NCBI GenBank assembly: GCA_964618455.1
Contig: CAZUAQ010000035.1
Coordinates: 1-63,627 of the forward strand
Reading direction: 5' to 3'
Length of the DNA stretch: 63,627 nucleotides
Source of the DNA: CAZUAQ01 sp964618455
GTDB lineage: Bacteria > Planctomycetota > Phycisphaerae > UBA1845 > PWPN01
Under the pieces are notes generated by a model that saw only the letters and a program-made list of their open reading frames with translations, ran no database searches and was not told where the DNA came from. Below, in pieces: positions 8,257 to 17,720 of the stretch (positions within the stretch are counted from its first letter, which is position 1; each line of letters starts with the position of its first letter). The position numbers were made by a program, and so were the translations under genes.

Positions 8257-9243
8257 TCAATCGAAGCCCAGTTCGATGTTGAGGTAGAACGTCTTGCCTT
8301 CGCGAATGACCGGCTGGTAGTAGTGATCCTCGACGCGGTAGTAACGCTGTTCCTGAACCGTGACGACCTGGTGGGTTGGCGGCAGCGTCGTGATGGTCCC
8401 GCCAATCGGCGTCGCCACCGTCTCGTAGTACACCACACCGCCATCGTAGATCGTCGTGTAGTACACGTCCTCGTAGTAGTAGTACGGATGACCGCGCACC
8501 ACGACATACCGGGCGCCGTAGGGCAGGTACGTCAGTCGCACGCCGAGCGGCGGACGCACGACCGTGTAGTGCGGCTGCGGGCCGCCCGCACGGACGTAGT
8601 ACACACCGTTGTTGATGTAGTACGGCCGATCGTGCACGACGACGCGGCGGTAACCGGAGGGCAGATGCGTGATGCGCGTGCCGCGCGCCGGATAGCGGCG
8701 GTAGACCGGCGGCCGCGCATGCAGGTGCGTCGATCGATCCACATGGACCGATCGTTGGTGGTGATCCGAATGGCGGATCGATGCGTAGGGATAGCGGTTG
8801 GGCACGGTATGCTGACCGTAGCGATCCGTCCCGCGACCGGCATTCGACGTGTGCGAGGGATAGCGGCGATCGTTCGTTGTGCGGCGGACATCTGTGGAAC
8901 GCGACACCTCCCTCCGGGTCACCGTCGTCCGCGAACTGCCCTGCGAACTGTAACGCGAGGGCGTGTACCGTTTCGACGAGGCCTTGTTCGAATGGCGGAT
9001 CGAGCCGGTGCTCGTTCGCGTGCTTGTGGACCGCTCGCGCGTGGTCGTGCGATTGACACGTGAAGTTCGATCGCTGGTGGCGGTTCGACGTGCGTCTGAG
9101 CTGCGGCGCACCTCGCGTGGTTCCGCACTCCGTGAACTTCGATCGCTTCGCCGATCGTCCCGTTGTGCATATGCGATACCCGTCCCGAGTAACAGGGTCG
9201 CCACCATCCCTAACGACAGGTTCTTTTTCCATCGACGGTTCAT
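8257..9243 (-). CDS. Secreted DUF6515-like protein with Arg/Ser-rich linker and triple beta repeat
   Basis: A 328-residue exported protein. The signal peptide is residues 1-26 (ending GIAYA). Residues 27-185 are a low-complexity region rich in Arg, Ser, Thr and His. Residues 190-328 contain three related units, each with the order G-x-x-I/L-T-x-L-P, then V-V-V, then a P-Y-Y/R-Y-Y block and an x-Y-Y element: these begin at GTRITHLP, GVRLTYLP and GGTITTLP. The pattern matches DUF6515-type secreted domains. Its ATG overlaps the stop of the DUF2092 gene by four bases (ATGA), so the two are coupled. It may be envelope or matrix associated; function unknown. Confidence 0.75.
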   Translation of the reverse strand: MNRRWKKNLSLGMVATLLLGTGIAYAQRDDRRSDRSSRSAEPREVRRSSDARRTATSDRTSRVNRTTTRERSTSTRTSTGSIRHSNKASSKRYTPSRYSSQGSSRTTVTRREVSRSTDVRRTTNDRRYPSHTSNAGRGTDRYGQHTVPNRYPYASIRHSDHHQRSVHVDRSTHLHARPPVYRRYPARGTRITHLPSGYRRVVVHDRPYYINNGVYYVRAGGPQPHYTVVRPPLGVRLTYLPYGARYVVVRGHPYYYYEDVYYTTIYDGGVVYYETVATPIGGTITTLPPTHQVVTVQEQRYYRVEDHYYQPVIREGKTFYLNIELGFD

Positions 9244-10088
9244 CGGTCACCTCCCTCACTGGGATCAATCTCATCCGTGATTTCTTCCGCGACCTCTTCT
9301 GTCATCGCCTCGCGCGGCATAAGCGGCACCATCGTGAAACTCTCGGGCACGGCATGCGAGAAATGATCCTTCGCAAACGTGACCGAGGGCTTCCAGTCGG
9401 TCATGAATGCGTCGTACTGCGGCTGCGTCGGCGCCTCGCGATAGGTGACGATCAGCCGATGCGGCACCGGTGGATCGGTCTTGGAAATCCAGAGCTGCCA
9501 GTCCACGAATGCGTGCCGCGCCGCCAACTGATGGCAGGGCACGCCGCGCACATGCCGCTCGCCCACGTAGTGAAGCCACTCCAGGTCGCTCATCAGCACC
9601 GACTGCACGTCCTCATACAGCAAGTCCGCCGCCGGCGCGAAGATGCCGTACTTCTCCGCCAGCAGGTCGAGCGACGCATCGATCGTTGCCGGTGTCTCGA
9701 CGCGCGAGTACACCTTCTCCGCCTGGTCGGTGATCGTCAGCTTCCTGTCGTGCAGCACGATATTCTTGTGCCAGTCCGGTTCACTCTTGGACATAATGAA
9801 CATCGACCCCGGCCGCTGCACTTCGACGCGGGTCTGCCGCGTATGCCGCATCTTGAAACCGTCCGCCTCGACCTCGTCGAACTCGACGTGCACGCGGAAG
9901 CTGAAACCCTTGAGGCCCTTCAGGAAGCGGCTCATCCGCTCGATCTGTTCCGCCGCCTGGGCGTCGAGCAGGGGCTCACCCTCGGATGGTGGTTCCGTAA
10001 CCACGACCTCCGTCGCTTCGTGTTCATCCGCCACGCCGGGCGCGATGAACGCCAGAAGCAGAGCCGGAGCGATCCATAGCTTTTTCAT
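9240..10088 (-). CDS. Secreted DUF2092 family protein
   Basis: A 282-residue protein with a signal peptide (KKLWIAPALLLAFIAPGVA). The body matches DUF2092: LKGLKGFSFRVHVEFDE, VQRPGSMFIM, the strand DRKLTITDQAEKVYS, then DLLYED and the conserved HYVGERHVRGVPCHQLA. The fold is related to the LolA/LppX half-barrel that binds lipids or hydrophobic ligands, so a periplasmic binding role is possible but unproven. The ATG at 10088 has AGGAGA upstream; a longer frame adds 27 residues without support. It is the first gene of a coupled pair with the DUF6515-like protein. Confidence 0.8.
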   Translation of the reverse strand: MKKLWIAPALLLAFIAPGVADEHEATEVVVTEPPSEGEPLLDAQAAEQIERMSRFLKGLKGFSFRVHVEFDEVEADGFKMRHTRQTRVEVQRPGSMFIMSKSEPDWHKNIVLHDRKLTITDQAEKVYSRVETPATIDASLDLLAEKYGIFAPAADLLYEDVQSVLMSDLEWLHYVGERHVRGVPCHQLAARHAFVDWQLWISKTDPPVPHRLIVTYREAPTQPQYDAFMTDWKPSVTFAKDHFSHAVPESFTMVPLMPREAMTEEVAEEITDEIDPSEGGDR

Positions 10089-10365
10089 GAGTGCTCTCCT
10101 GATCCGGGTCGGATCAATTGATGAATACCACCAAAGGGGGTCCCCCATTCGGCCATGCCGACGCGACAAGTATCAATTTGAGACAAGAGATTTATAGCTT
10201 CACCCCCCTCTCAGCGACAAGCGTATTCCCGGGATTCGTCCTTCCGGCCTACGACAGCTCCGATGGAAACAGATTCTTTGAGCGATAGAACTCGCCAGAG
10301 GTGCCCCAAAGCGGGCCTGTGAAGACCTGGAGATGTGTGAAGGAAAGCACGCGGAAGCGGCGGCA

Positions 10366-11700
10366 TCATCTCCGGCGGCGTTTGGGCTTGAATTTGCCGC
10401 CGAGGCGCTTCGGCTTGCCCGTCTTGACGGTGGACGCATCCGAGTCATCCTTCTGCTCATTCGCCGCGGGCGTGGCCACCGGCTGCGGTGTGAACGATGA
10501 TCGCCCGCGTCCTCCGCCTCCCCCTGGCGGGGAGGATGCCTCGAAATCGTCGCGCGGCGGTCGCGGCGTGAACCCCTCCACCGTCTCCTGCTCGATCTCC
10601 TGGTTAATCAGCATCTCGATGTTGGTCAGTTCCTTGCCCTGCTCGCGCGTGACGAACGAGATCGCCTTGCCGAACGTGCCCATCCGCGCCGTGCGGCCGA
10701 TCCGGTGCACGTAGACCTCGCAATCCGGGGGCATGTCGTAATTCACGATATGCGTGATGCCCTGAACGTCGATCCCGCGCGCCGCCAGGTCCGTCGCCAC
10801 CAGCACCGACAACTTGTGTTTGCGGAACCGGCTCATCACGCGCTCGCGCTTCTGCTGGACAAGGTCTCCGTGGATCTCCTTGGCGTCGACGCCGGCGTCG
10901 TGCAGCTTCTTCGCCAGCCGGCGCACCGCATGCTTCGTGTTGCAGAAGACGATCGCCAGTTGCGGATCCTCCCGGTCGAGAATCATCATCAGCAATCGGA
11001 ACTTGTCCCACGGATCCACCGTCAGGTAGGTCTGCTTCACATTGGCGACGGTGATCTCGTCCTGCGAGACGTTCACGTCCTCCGGATCCTGCATGTACTG
11101 CCGGGCGAGCTTCTTGATTTCGTCGTTGAACGTGGCGGAGACGAAGACCGTCTGATGCTCTGTGCGGATCTGGCTCAGGATCTCGCGGATGTCGTCGCGG
11201 AAACCGATGTCCAGCATCCGGTCCACTTCATCGAGAATGGCAAAGCGGATATGGTCGAAAGTCAGCGCCCGCCGCCCGAGCAGATCCATCACCCGCCCCG
11301 GCGTGCCGACCACGATGTGCGGCTTTTTGCCCAGCAGGTGCAGCTGGTGCTTGATCTTCTGCCCGCCGTACACCGGGACGATGTGGATCGTCGTCCCGTC
11401 CGAAAGACGCTTCAACTCTCCCGCCACCTGCACCGCCAGCTCGCGCGTGGGCACGAGAATCAGCGACTGCAAACGCCCCTCGGGATTGATCATCTGCAGC
11501 ACCGGCAGCCCGAACGCGGCCGTCTTGCCCGTGCCCGTCTTGGCCTGGCCGAGCACGTCGCGCCCCTCCAGTACCAACGGAATCAGCTTCTTCTGGATGT
11601 CCGAAGGGGTTTCGAACCCGGCTTTGCCCAGGGCTCGCAGCAGGGGCGTTTCGATTCCCAGTTCGGCGAAGGCGGAAGGGAGTTTGGCGGACTTCGGCAT
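10366..11700 (-). CDS. DEAD-box ATP-dependent RNA helicase (RhlE-like)
   Basis: A 444-residue cytoplasmic helicase. All core motifs are visible in order: Q motif (ETPSDIQ), I (AKTGTGKT), Ia (PTRELA), II as D-E-V-D instead of D-E-A-D, III (SAT), IV (AIVFCNT), V (ATDLAARGID) and VI (HRIGRTARMG). The tail from about residue 370 is Gly/Pro-rich and ends in a strongly basic GGKFKPKRRRR, typical of RNA-binding C-terminal extensions. It should remodel rRNA or mRNA structure. I use the ATG at 11700; one at 11742 would add 14 residues without a ribosome site. It is transcribed divergently from alr. Confidence 0.93.
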   Translation of the reverse strand: MPKSAKLPSAFAELGIETPLLRALGKAGFETPSDIQKKLIPLVLEGRDVLGQAKTGTGKTAAFGLPVLQMINPEGRLQSLILVPTRELAVQVAGELKRLSDGTTIHIVPVYGGQKIKHQLHLLGKKPHIVVGTPGRVMDLLGRRALTFDHIRFAILDEVDRMLDIGFRDDIREILSQIRTEHQTVFVSATFNDEIKKLARQYMQDPEDVNVSQDEITVANVKQTYLTVDPWDKFRLLMMILDREDPQLAIVFCNTKHAVRRLAKKLHDAGVDAKEIHGDLVQQKRERVMSRFRKHKLSVLVATDLAARGIDVQGITHIVNYDMPPDCEVYVHRIGRTARMGTFGKAISFVTREQGKELTNIEMLINQEIEQETVEGFTPRPPRDDFEASSPPGGGGGRGRSSFTPQPVATPAANEQKDDSDASTVKTGKPKRLGGKFKPKRRRR

Positions 11701-11945
11701 GCAGGCTACTCTCGATTCACTTCTCGACGACTCAATTCCCATGGTGCTTGATCAGGGTTAATCTAATGATTCTAACGAATGCCGGCGACAGACACCAGCC
11801 CTATGATGCGGCGGCCCCCGGGGCGGTGGGTGCCCAGCCGGAATCCCTTCCCGGAAGCGAGTGATTTTCATCGGATCGGCGATTCATCGCCCCCCCCGCC
11901 CGGCAGCCGCGATTTCGCTTGACCCGGTCCCCACGCAGACGCACC

Positions 11946-13121
11946 ATGAGAAGTATGAAGTCCGATCCCGTCACCGCTGAGATCCGGCTCGACGCCCTTC
12001 GCGGCAATCTCCAGGCCATTCGAGCCCAGACCCCTGCGAACCTGCCCATCTGTGCCGCCATCAAGGCCGAAGCGTACGGCCACGGGTTCGACCAGGTACT
12101 GCCTGCCCTTCGCGATGCCGGTGTCGAGAAGGCCGCGGTCGCCAGCATCGAGGAAGCCCTGCACCTGCGAAGCCTCGGCTGGCACAGACCCATCCTCACC
12201 TTCGGACCGGCGTTGTGTGTCATCTCCGAACGCGAACTCGCCGGGCGGGCCGTCGAAGCCGTCGCCGCCGACCTCACCTGCACCATCGCCTCGCGCGATG
12301 AGGCTCGAACACTCTCCCAGGCCGCCGAACGGCTGCACCGCCGCGCCCGCGTCGAAATCCAGATTGACTCCGGCATCGGTCGCACCGGCCTGCTCCTCGA
12401 CGAAGCCGAAACCCTCATCGCCGAGATCGCCACCTGCCCGCATCTCGTCGTCGAAGGGGTCTACACGCATTTCTCCACCGCCGACGAGCCCGACATGACC
12501 TTCGCCCTCGAGCAGTTAAGGCACTTCTCGTCCCTCGTGGATCGGCTCAAGCGGCGTGGCGTTCCGGTACGCGCGTATCATGCCGCCAACTCCGCGGCAG
12601 TGTTTCGCCTGCCGACGTCACACTTCGACACCGTCCGACCCGGGCTGGCGATCTACGGATACTGGGGCGGCCCCGCGCGGGAACGCCCTGATTCGCTGCA
12701 GCCCGCGATGCGCGTCGTCAGCCGATTGGCGGCGGTCCGCTGCGTGCCCTCGGGCCACTCGATCGGCTACGGGCGAACCTTCATCACCCGGCGGCCCAGC
12801 GTCATCGGCATGGTGCCCATCGGGTACGCCGACGGCTATCAACGCCTGTTCGCCGGGAACGACGCCTGGGTCACACTTCCGGCGCTGCGCGGACGCGATC
12901 GCCAGAGCATCCCCGTCGTCGGCCGTGTCAGCATGGATCAGATCACCATCGACCTCACCGACGCCGGCGACATCCGCGAAGGCGACCCGGTCATCATCAT
13001 CGACGACCGCCCCGACGCCCCTAACGGCATCGAACGCCTCGCCGCCCGGCTCAACACGATTCCCTATGAAGTCACCTGCCTGCTCGGCCAGCGTATTCGA
13101 CGCGTGGCGGTCGGTTCCTGA
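11946..13121 (+). CDS. alr: Alanine racemase
   Basis: A 391-residue PLP enzyme converting L-Ala to D-Ala for peptidoglycan. The PLP lysine is K40 in AAIKAEAYGHG, and the second catalytic base is Y275 in GHSIGYGRTF. The TIM-barrel landmarks EIQIDSGIGRTG, GVYTHFSTAD and VRPGLAIYG, and the C-terminal motif GRVSMDQITIDLT, are all present, so it should be active. Its presence agrees with the mreB/mreC genes and a peptidoglycan wall. Starts at 11946 and 11955 are both possible, and neither has a strong Shine-Dalgarno; the 11919 frame start is less likely. Confidence 0.95.
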   Translation: MRSMKSDPVTAEIRLDALRGNLQAIRAQTPANLPICAAIKAEAYGHGFDQVLPALRDAGVEKAAVASIEEALHLRSLGWHRPILTFGPALCVISERELAGRAVEAVAADLTCTIASRDEARTLSQAAERLHRRARVEIQIDSGIGRTGLLLDEAETLIAEIATCPHLVVEGVYTHFSTADEPDMTFALEQLRHFSSLVDRLKRRGVPVRAYHAANSAAVFRLPTSHFDTVRPGLAIYGYWGGPARERPDSLQPAMRVVSRLAAVRCVPSGHSIGYGRTFITRRPSVIGMVPIGYADGYQRLFAGNDAWVTLPALRGRDRQSIPVVGRVSMDQITIDLTDAGDIREGDPVIIIDDRPDAPNGIERLAARLNTIPYEVTCLLGQRIRRVAVGS

Positions 13122-13319
13122 ATCGGCTGATGGTTTCGCGTTGCACCGCGCTTAACACGTTCACTGCGCATGCCTTAACCGAGACGGCGCGTTTTACTGA
13201 CAGCCGTGTGCGAACCTCACTCCCAGGCACAGGGCAGTTGAGCGTTGCAGAACGCGCGTCAGCACTCTAACCTTACGATGGATGTACGCTTGTAATATCG
13301 GCGACGTCAAGGAGGACCC

Positions 13320-14264
13320 ATGCCCAAGTCATTCGTGAACACCGTGGTAAAGATCGATTGCCTGAAAGGCCTGGCCAAGCTGGACGAAGGCAGCATCGAC
13401 CTTGCCTTCGCCGATCCGCCGTTCAACATCGGCTACGATTACGACGTCTATAACGATCGCCAGAGCGATGACGCGTACCTCTCCTGGTGCAGCGACTGGA
13501 TGGCGGGGGTGGTGAAGGCGCTCAAGCCCAACGGTACCTTCTGGCTGGCCATCGGCGATGAGTATGCCGCCGAGTTGAAAGTCGCCGCCACGCGCGAACT
13601 CGGCCTGAGCTGCCGGAGCTGGGTCGTCTGGTATTACACGTTCGGCGTCAACTGCAAGCGTAAGTTCACGCGCTCGCACGCCCACGTGTTCCACTTCGTC
13701 AAGGATGCCGAAGATTTCACGTTCAACGACGAGGCGATTCGCGTGCCCTCAGCCCGCCAGCTCGTCTACGGCGACAAGCGCGCCAACCCGAAGGGCCGCC
13801 TGCCCGACGACACCTGGATCCTCCGCCCGCAGGACATTCCGGAATCCTTCGCCGCCGATGAGAACACGTGGTACTTCCCGCGCGTGTGCGGGACGTTCAA
13901 GGAGAGGCAGGGCTTTCACGGTTGCCAGATGCCCGAACAGCTACTCGGCCGTATCATCCGCGTCTCGAGCCGGCCCGGCGAGCGCGTGCTCGACCCCTTC
14001 GCCGGCAGCGGCACGACACTGGCGGTCGCCAAGAAGCTCGGCCGCCAGTACACCGGCTTCGACATTTCCGACGAGTATGTCGCCCAGGTGAACGAACGCC
14101 TCGACGGCATCACCGAAGGCGATCCACTCACCGGCAGCGAGACCCCGCTCGTCAGCGCCCCCAGCACCGCTAAGGGCCGACGTCTCGAAGACAAAATCAA
14201 GTCACCGAGAGCAAAGAAGCGATCACCCGCCCCATCCGCATCCCCGACACTGTTTGCTGATTGA
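13320..14264 (+). CDS. Solitary beta-class DNA adenine-type methyltransferase
   Basis: A 314-residue methyltransferase. The catalytic motif IV is DPPF (residues 32-35), followed by the target-recognition region and then motif I DPFAGSGTT near residue 225. IV before I is the beta-class order; DPPF is usual for N6-adenine enzymes, although N4-cytosine cannot be excluded. The region YYTFGVNCKRKFTRSHAHV is part of the recognition segment. No restriction enzyme lies nearby, so it is an orphan enzyme for regulation or protection. The ATG has an ideal AAGGAGG site. The last 50 residues are low-complexity and basic. Confidence 0.9.
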   Translation: MPKSFVNTVVKIDCLKGLAKLDEGSIDLAFADPPFNIGYDYDVYNDRQSDDAYLSWCSDWMAGVVKALKPNGTFWLAIGDEYAAELKVAATRELGLSCRSWVVWYYTFGVNCKRKFTRSHAHVFHFVKDAEDFTFNDEAIRVPSARQLVYGDKRANPKGRLPDDTWILRPQDIPESFAADENTWYFPRVCGTFKERQGFHGCQMPEQLLGRIIRVSSRPGERVLDPFAGSGTTLAVAKKLGRQYTGFDISDEYVAQVNERLDGITEGDPLTGSETPLVSAPSTAKGRRLEDKIKSPRAKKRSPAPSASPTLFAD

Positions 14265-14287
14265 TTGGGAATGAAAGAACGGCCGTC

Positions 14288-15325
14288 TCACCCCACCGGT
14301 TCGCCACCATCGCGGCGTTTCATCTCGGCATCGGAGACGAAGCCTGCGCGAACGCGCAACGTCTCGATCTTGTCTTCGACCTCGTGGGCCATGCGGCTGT
14401 TGGGGAACTCGTCACGAATCTGCAGGCCGACCTCCAGCGCGTCGCGCCAGCGTTGCTCCTGCACCGCCAGCGAGAACTTCACGCCGAGATTCAGCAGCCG
14501 CGCCTTGAACACGTGCCGCGCCGAGTCGTGCAGCGACTGCGCTTCCTCGCGCGTGAGGTACTGATCCAGCAGCGAGAGCATCTCCACCGCCCGGTCGATC
14601 TCCTCGCGATCCACCGCCACCTTCCACTCGGCCAGCAGCTTCTGTTTCTGCACTTCGCGACGCTGGTTCAACTCGCCGGGAAGTTTCTGGATGCGCTCGT
14701 GTCGCGGGAAGAGTTTCAGCAGCCGCTCGATTTCCACCCGGGCGCGATCCCACAGCAGCTCGTCCATGTGCTTCTCGATCCGCGAGACGGCATCGCCGAT
14801 TTTCTCCTCGATCGTCATCTCCCGCACCTGGCTCATCTCGTGCCGCATCGCCTCGGCTTCCTGCTTGTAGCCGAAGCGGCGCTCCATCTCGTCGATGAGA
14901 TACACCGCCGGTTCCCAGTTGCCGGCGTACATCTCCTCGCGAATGGCGTGGCGGAGCGCTTCGCCCTCCTTCTCGCGGTGGGCGATCGACTTGGCGGTAT
15001 CGGAGATCTCGCTGTTGTCACGAATCGTCTTGAGCATCGGCTCGAAGCGGTGCATCGTCTCCATCAGGTCCAATGCGTCATGATGAAGACGATTGACGTT
15101 CGCCTCCGCCTTGAGCAGCAGAAGAATGACCGCGTTGAGCAGCAACGCCACGGGGATCAGCAAGACACCCGCAGCGATCAGAATGGCCCCGGCGATCCCC
15201 TCGTCACTGGCGGCAAGATCAACGGCGCCCCAGACGATGAGCAGAACGCCAAGCACCACGGCCGCAATGGTCGCGCCGATGGCCAGCTGACGGATGGACA
15301 TGTTGCGGTAAGGGACGTCGGACAT
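14288..15325 (-). CDS. Membrane-anchored coiled-coil/TPR-like protein
   Basis: A 345-residue protein with two adjacent membrane helices at residues 10-35 and 40-68, followed by a long helical cytoplasmic region. This region is rich in Glu, Arg and Leu with heptad character (VSRIEKHMDELLWDRARVEIERL), resembling TPR-like solenoids. The ATG at 15325 has GGGAGG upstream. A second copy of the same ribosome-site block lies 39 bp further upstream, next to another ATG. It converges with the methyltransferase gene, with 23 bp between the stops. No conserved domain recognised. Confidence 0.75.
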   Translation of the reverse strand: MSDVPYRNMSIRQLAIGATIAAVVLGVLLIVWGAVDLAASDEGIAGAILIAAGVLLIPVALLLNAVILLLLKAEANVNRLHHDALDLMETMHRFEPMLKTIRDNSEISDTAKSIAHREKEGEALRHAIREEMYAGNWEPAVYLIDEMERRFGYKQEAEAMRHEMSQVREMTIEEKIGDAVSRIEKHMDELLWDRARVEIERLLKLFPRHERIQKLPGELNQRREVQKQKLLAEWKVAVDREEIDRAVEMLSLLDQYLTREEAQSLHDSARHVFKARLLNLGVKFSLAVQEQRWRDALEVGLQIRDEFPNSRMAHEVEDKIETLRVRAGFVSDAEMKRRDGGEPVG

Positions 15326-15504
15326 GGTGGAACCTCCCTGAGACGTGATCACTCCCTGAGAAGCGATGGAACCTCCCTGCATCGCCGCGGAGCGACACCA
15401 CAGGTTTAATGTACGCGTCTCATTTCAGACCGTCAATGCAGGGCAGATTTCCTCGACACGGAATGAGCGTTCAATCGGCAGGCACGGACAGGAGCGGTGC
15501 CGGA

Positions 15505-15723
15505 TCACTCGCGGGACCCGACGAAACCGTAATCGTCGCTGGAGGACTCCGATGACTTCGATTCGGCGGGCGCCTTCGACGCATCGCCCTCCATCTCGAA
15601 GAAGCGCATCTGGATGTGGCGGTCCCGGCGGTCCTTCTCCCGGGCGACGATCCGCAGGAAGAGACCCCCGCCCACGAGCATGATGGCCAGGGTGAACAGG
15701 CTGGTGACATCCCCGAAAGGCAC
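15505..15723 (-). CDS. Small single-span membrane protein
   Basis: A 72-residue protein starting at GTG with GGGAG nine bases upstream. Residues 4-27 (DVTSLFTLAIMLVGGGLFL) form one membrane helix. A basic juxtamembrane stretch REKDRRDR and an acidic Ser-rich tail follow. Composition and the good ribosome site argue that it is real. It lies between the coiled-coil membrane gene and rsmB on the same strand. No family recognised. Confidence 0.6.
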   Translation of the reverse strand: MPFGDVTSLFTLAIMLVGGGLFLRIVAREKDRRDRHIQMRFFEMEGDASKAPAESKSSESSSDDYGFVGSRE

Positions 15724-15823
15724 GGCGGAACTCCCGATGGCGAATGCGGAGTGAGCACCGGCCGTCCGGCGCCCTCGCCCACTGAAATCGGCAGTTCCGA
15801 GGCGACGATGAAGTTACCTCGGT

Positions 15824-17248
15824 TCAAATCCGCTTCCAGATCGCCCAGTAGCCCCCGTCATGCCACGTAAACCGCTCCCCCTCGGCGTTCGGCAGCACCT
15901 GCGCGCTCGCGTCCAGACGCCACTCGGGATGCTGCTGCCCGAAGCGCTGCATCAACTCGGCGTTCTCCTCCGGCTCGAGGCTGCACGTGCTGTAGGCGAT
16001 GCGTGTCTCCGGACCGGCCAGGGCAACCGCCCGCTCGCACAACATCCACTGCACCTCCTGCAGCGATCGGAGATTCGAGGAGTTGATCCGGTACCGCGCT
16101 TCCGGACGGCGGCCGAGCACGCCGGTGTTGCTGCACGGCACGTCAATCAGAATCCAGTCGAGCGGGGGTTCCTCCTGAAGCCGCGTCTCGAGTTCGTCCG
16201 CCGATACGCTAGCGACACTCGACAGCCCTAAGCGGCGGGCGTTGTCGGCGACCTTGTCGAGTTTTTCCGCATCCCGATCGCTCGCGAGGACGACCCCCTG
16301 GTCTTCCTTCGCCTCCGCCAGTTGCGTCGCCTTCGTGCCCACGCCTGCGCAGAGATCCAGTACCCGTTGCCCCGGTTTCACGCCCATCTGCCGGACGACG
16401 CGCGCCGCCATCGTATCCTGCGGCTGAAACCAGCCTTCGCGAAACGATTCCCATTCCGTCAGCCGCCCGCTGCCCGGAGCGAGCATGACCATTCCTTCTG
16501 GCGTGAGCGCGCATTCGATGTCCGCCGCCTGCAGTCGATCGCGCAGTCCTTCCGCCGTCGTCTTCATTGCATTCGGGCGCAATACGATCGGGGGCCGCGC
16601 CATCCCTGCCATGCAGATCGAGCGCGCGCGTTCGCGGCCATACGCCCGCACCCAGCGTTTCACGCAAGCCCGCGGATGGGACGTCGCCTCCGATGCCCAA
16701 GTCTCGAACGCATGCTCGGGATCGGCAAACAAATCGCGATCCATCACGCAGCCATGCCCCGGATCAAGCGGGATGGTGCAACGTGGCGGCGCGTCCGTGA
16801 GATTCGCGCGACGTTCCACCACACCGCGAAGCAGATTGCGAAGCACGGCGTTGACGAACTTCGCTCCGCTCGGCCCCGCCGCCTTGCGGGCCATCCGGAC
16901 CGACTCGTTCACCGCCGCGAAGTCCGGCACGCCGTCCAGCCATAGAATCTGATAGGCCCCCAGCAGCAGACTCGGCTGCAGTTCATGCCGCACCTTCGAC
17001 CATCCCTGCCGCGTCCACGCCCCGAGCACCTTCGCCAGCGTCAACTGATGCCGCGCCACCCCCATGACCAGTTCCGCTGCCAGCGCCCGATCTCCACCTG
17101 TTACCCCCGACGCCTCGCACGCGCGCTCCACCTTGGCCATCAGCGACACCGACGCCGTGGGACGCTCCAGCCACTCCCCGATCACCCGACCGGCCACATC
17201 CCGGCTGCCGGTCGCCGACTCCGCCTGCTTTCTGCTTTCATCGCTCAT
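15824..17248 (-). CDS. rsmB: 16S rRNA (cytosine-967-C5)-methyltransferase RsmB
   Basis: A 474-residue enzyme with an N-terminal NusB-like RNA-binding domain (residues 25-170: DRALAAELVMGVARHQ, GAYQILWLDGVPDFAAVNESV) and a C-terminal NOL1/NOP2/Sun methyltransferase domain. The SAM-binding motif is VLDLCAGVGTKATQLA. The two Cys motifs are DVPCSNTGVLGRRP and YSTCSLEPEEN, which hold the releasing and nucleophilic cysteines. It methylates 16S rRNA in the ribosome head. The start is uncertain: the ATG at 17248 is used, while one at 17266 would add six residues. It is divergent from infA; the 5' flanks overlap. Confidence 0.92.
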   Translation of the reverse strand: MSDESRKQAESATGSRDVAGRVIGEWLERPTASVSLMAKVERACEASGVTGGDRALAAELVMGVARHQLTLAKVLGAWTRQGWSKVRHELQPSLLLGAYQILWLDGVPDFAAVNESVRMARKAAGPSGAKFVNAVLRNLLRGVVERRANLTDAPPRCTIPLDPGHGCVMDRDLFADPEHAFETWASEATSHPRACVKRWVRAYGRERARSICMAGMARPPIVLRPNAMKTTAEGLRDRLQAADIECALTPEGMVMLAPGSGRLTEWESFREGWFQPQDTMAARVVRQMGVKPGQRVLDLCAGVGTKATQLAEAKEDQGVVLASDRDAEKLDKVADNARRLGLSSVASVSADELETRLQEEPPLDWILIDVPCSNTGVLGRRPEARYRINSSNLRSLQEVQWMLCERAVALAGPETRIAYSTCSLEPEENAELMQRFGQQHPEWRLDASAQVLPNAEGERFTWHDGGYWAIWKRI

Positions 17249-17384
17249 GCGGCCATCATAGACCATGGCTCCCCCGACGTCGCCGAGTCCGGAATTGACC
17301 TGGACCCTCGATTTCGTCGATAATGCAGGGCTTACCCCGCTCACTCGGAGAGGGGTGCGGTTCTACTTGACCCCGGGAGTTCAC

Positions 17385-17612
17385 GTGGCACAGTCCGACA
17401 GTATTCAACTCGAGGCGCGCGTCATCAAAGCCCTGCCCAACGCGCAGTTCCTCGTCGAAGCCGAGGCAGGCGACACCAAGCACGAAGTGCTGGCTCACAT
17501 CGCCGGCAAGATGCGCAAAAACTTCATCCGCATCGTCCCCGGTGACGTCGTCACCGTGGAGGTCTCGCCCTATGACCTCACTCGCGGCCGGATCGTCTAC
17601 CGGCAGCGATGA
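17385..17612 (+). CDS. infA: Translation initiation factor IF-1
   Basis: A 75-residue OB-fold protein, close to the usual 72. The sequence has the family landmarks E-A-R-V-I-K-A-L-P-N-A-Q-F, LAHIAGKMRKNFIRI, PGDVVTVE and SPYDLTRGRIVYR. IF-1 binds the 30S A site during initiation. The start is GTG at 17385 with GGGAG seven bases upstream; the longer frame from 17265 overlaps the rsmB leader and has no homology. It stands alone, outside any ribosomal-protein operon. It has three extra residues (AGD) in the loop before LAHI compared with typical members. Confidence 0.95.
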   Translation: MAQSDSIQLEARVIKALPNAQFLVEAEAGDTKHEVLAHIAGKMRKNFIRIVPGDVVTVEVSPYDLTRGRIVYRQR

Positions 17613-17720
17613 TTTCCCGCTTCCCCCACGAGCGCACCTCCAGCACTCCCGCGCGCGGAATTCCTGAACCTCGTTGAGCACGACCTGACCGGCATCGGTC
17701 TTCGGACTTGCCTTATCGTT

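Noticed and set aside
17265..17384. Longer 115-residue form of IF-1
   Set aside because: The extra 40 residues overlap the rsmB leader and have no counterpart in the family; the GTG at 17385 has a ribosome site.
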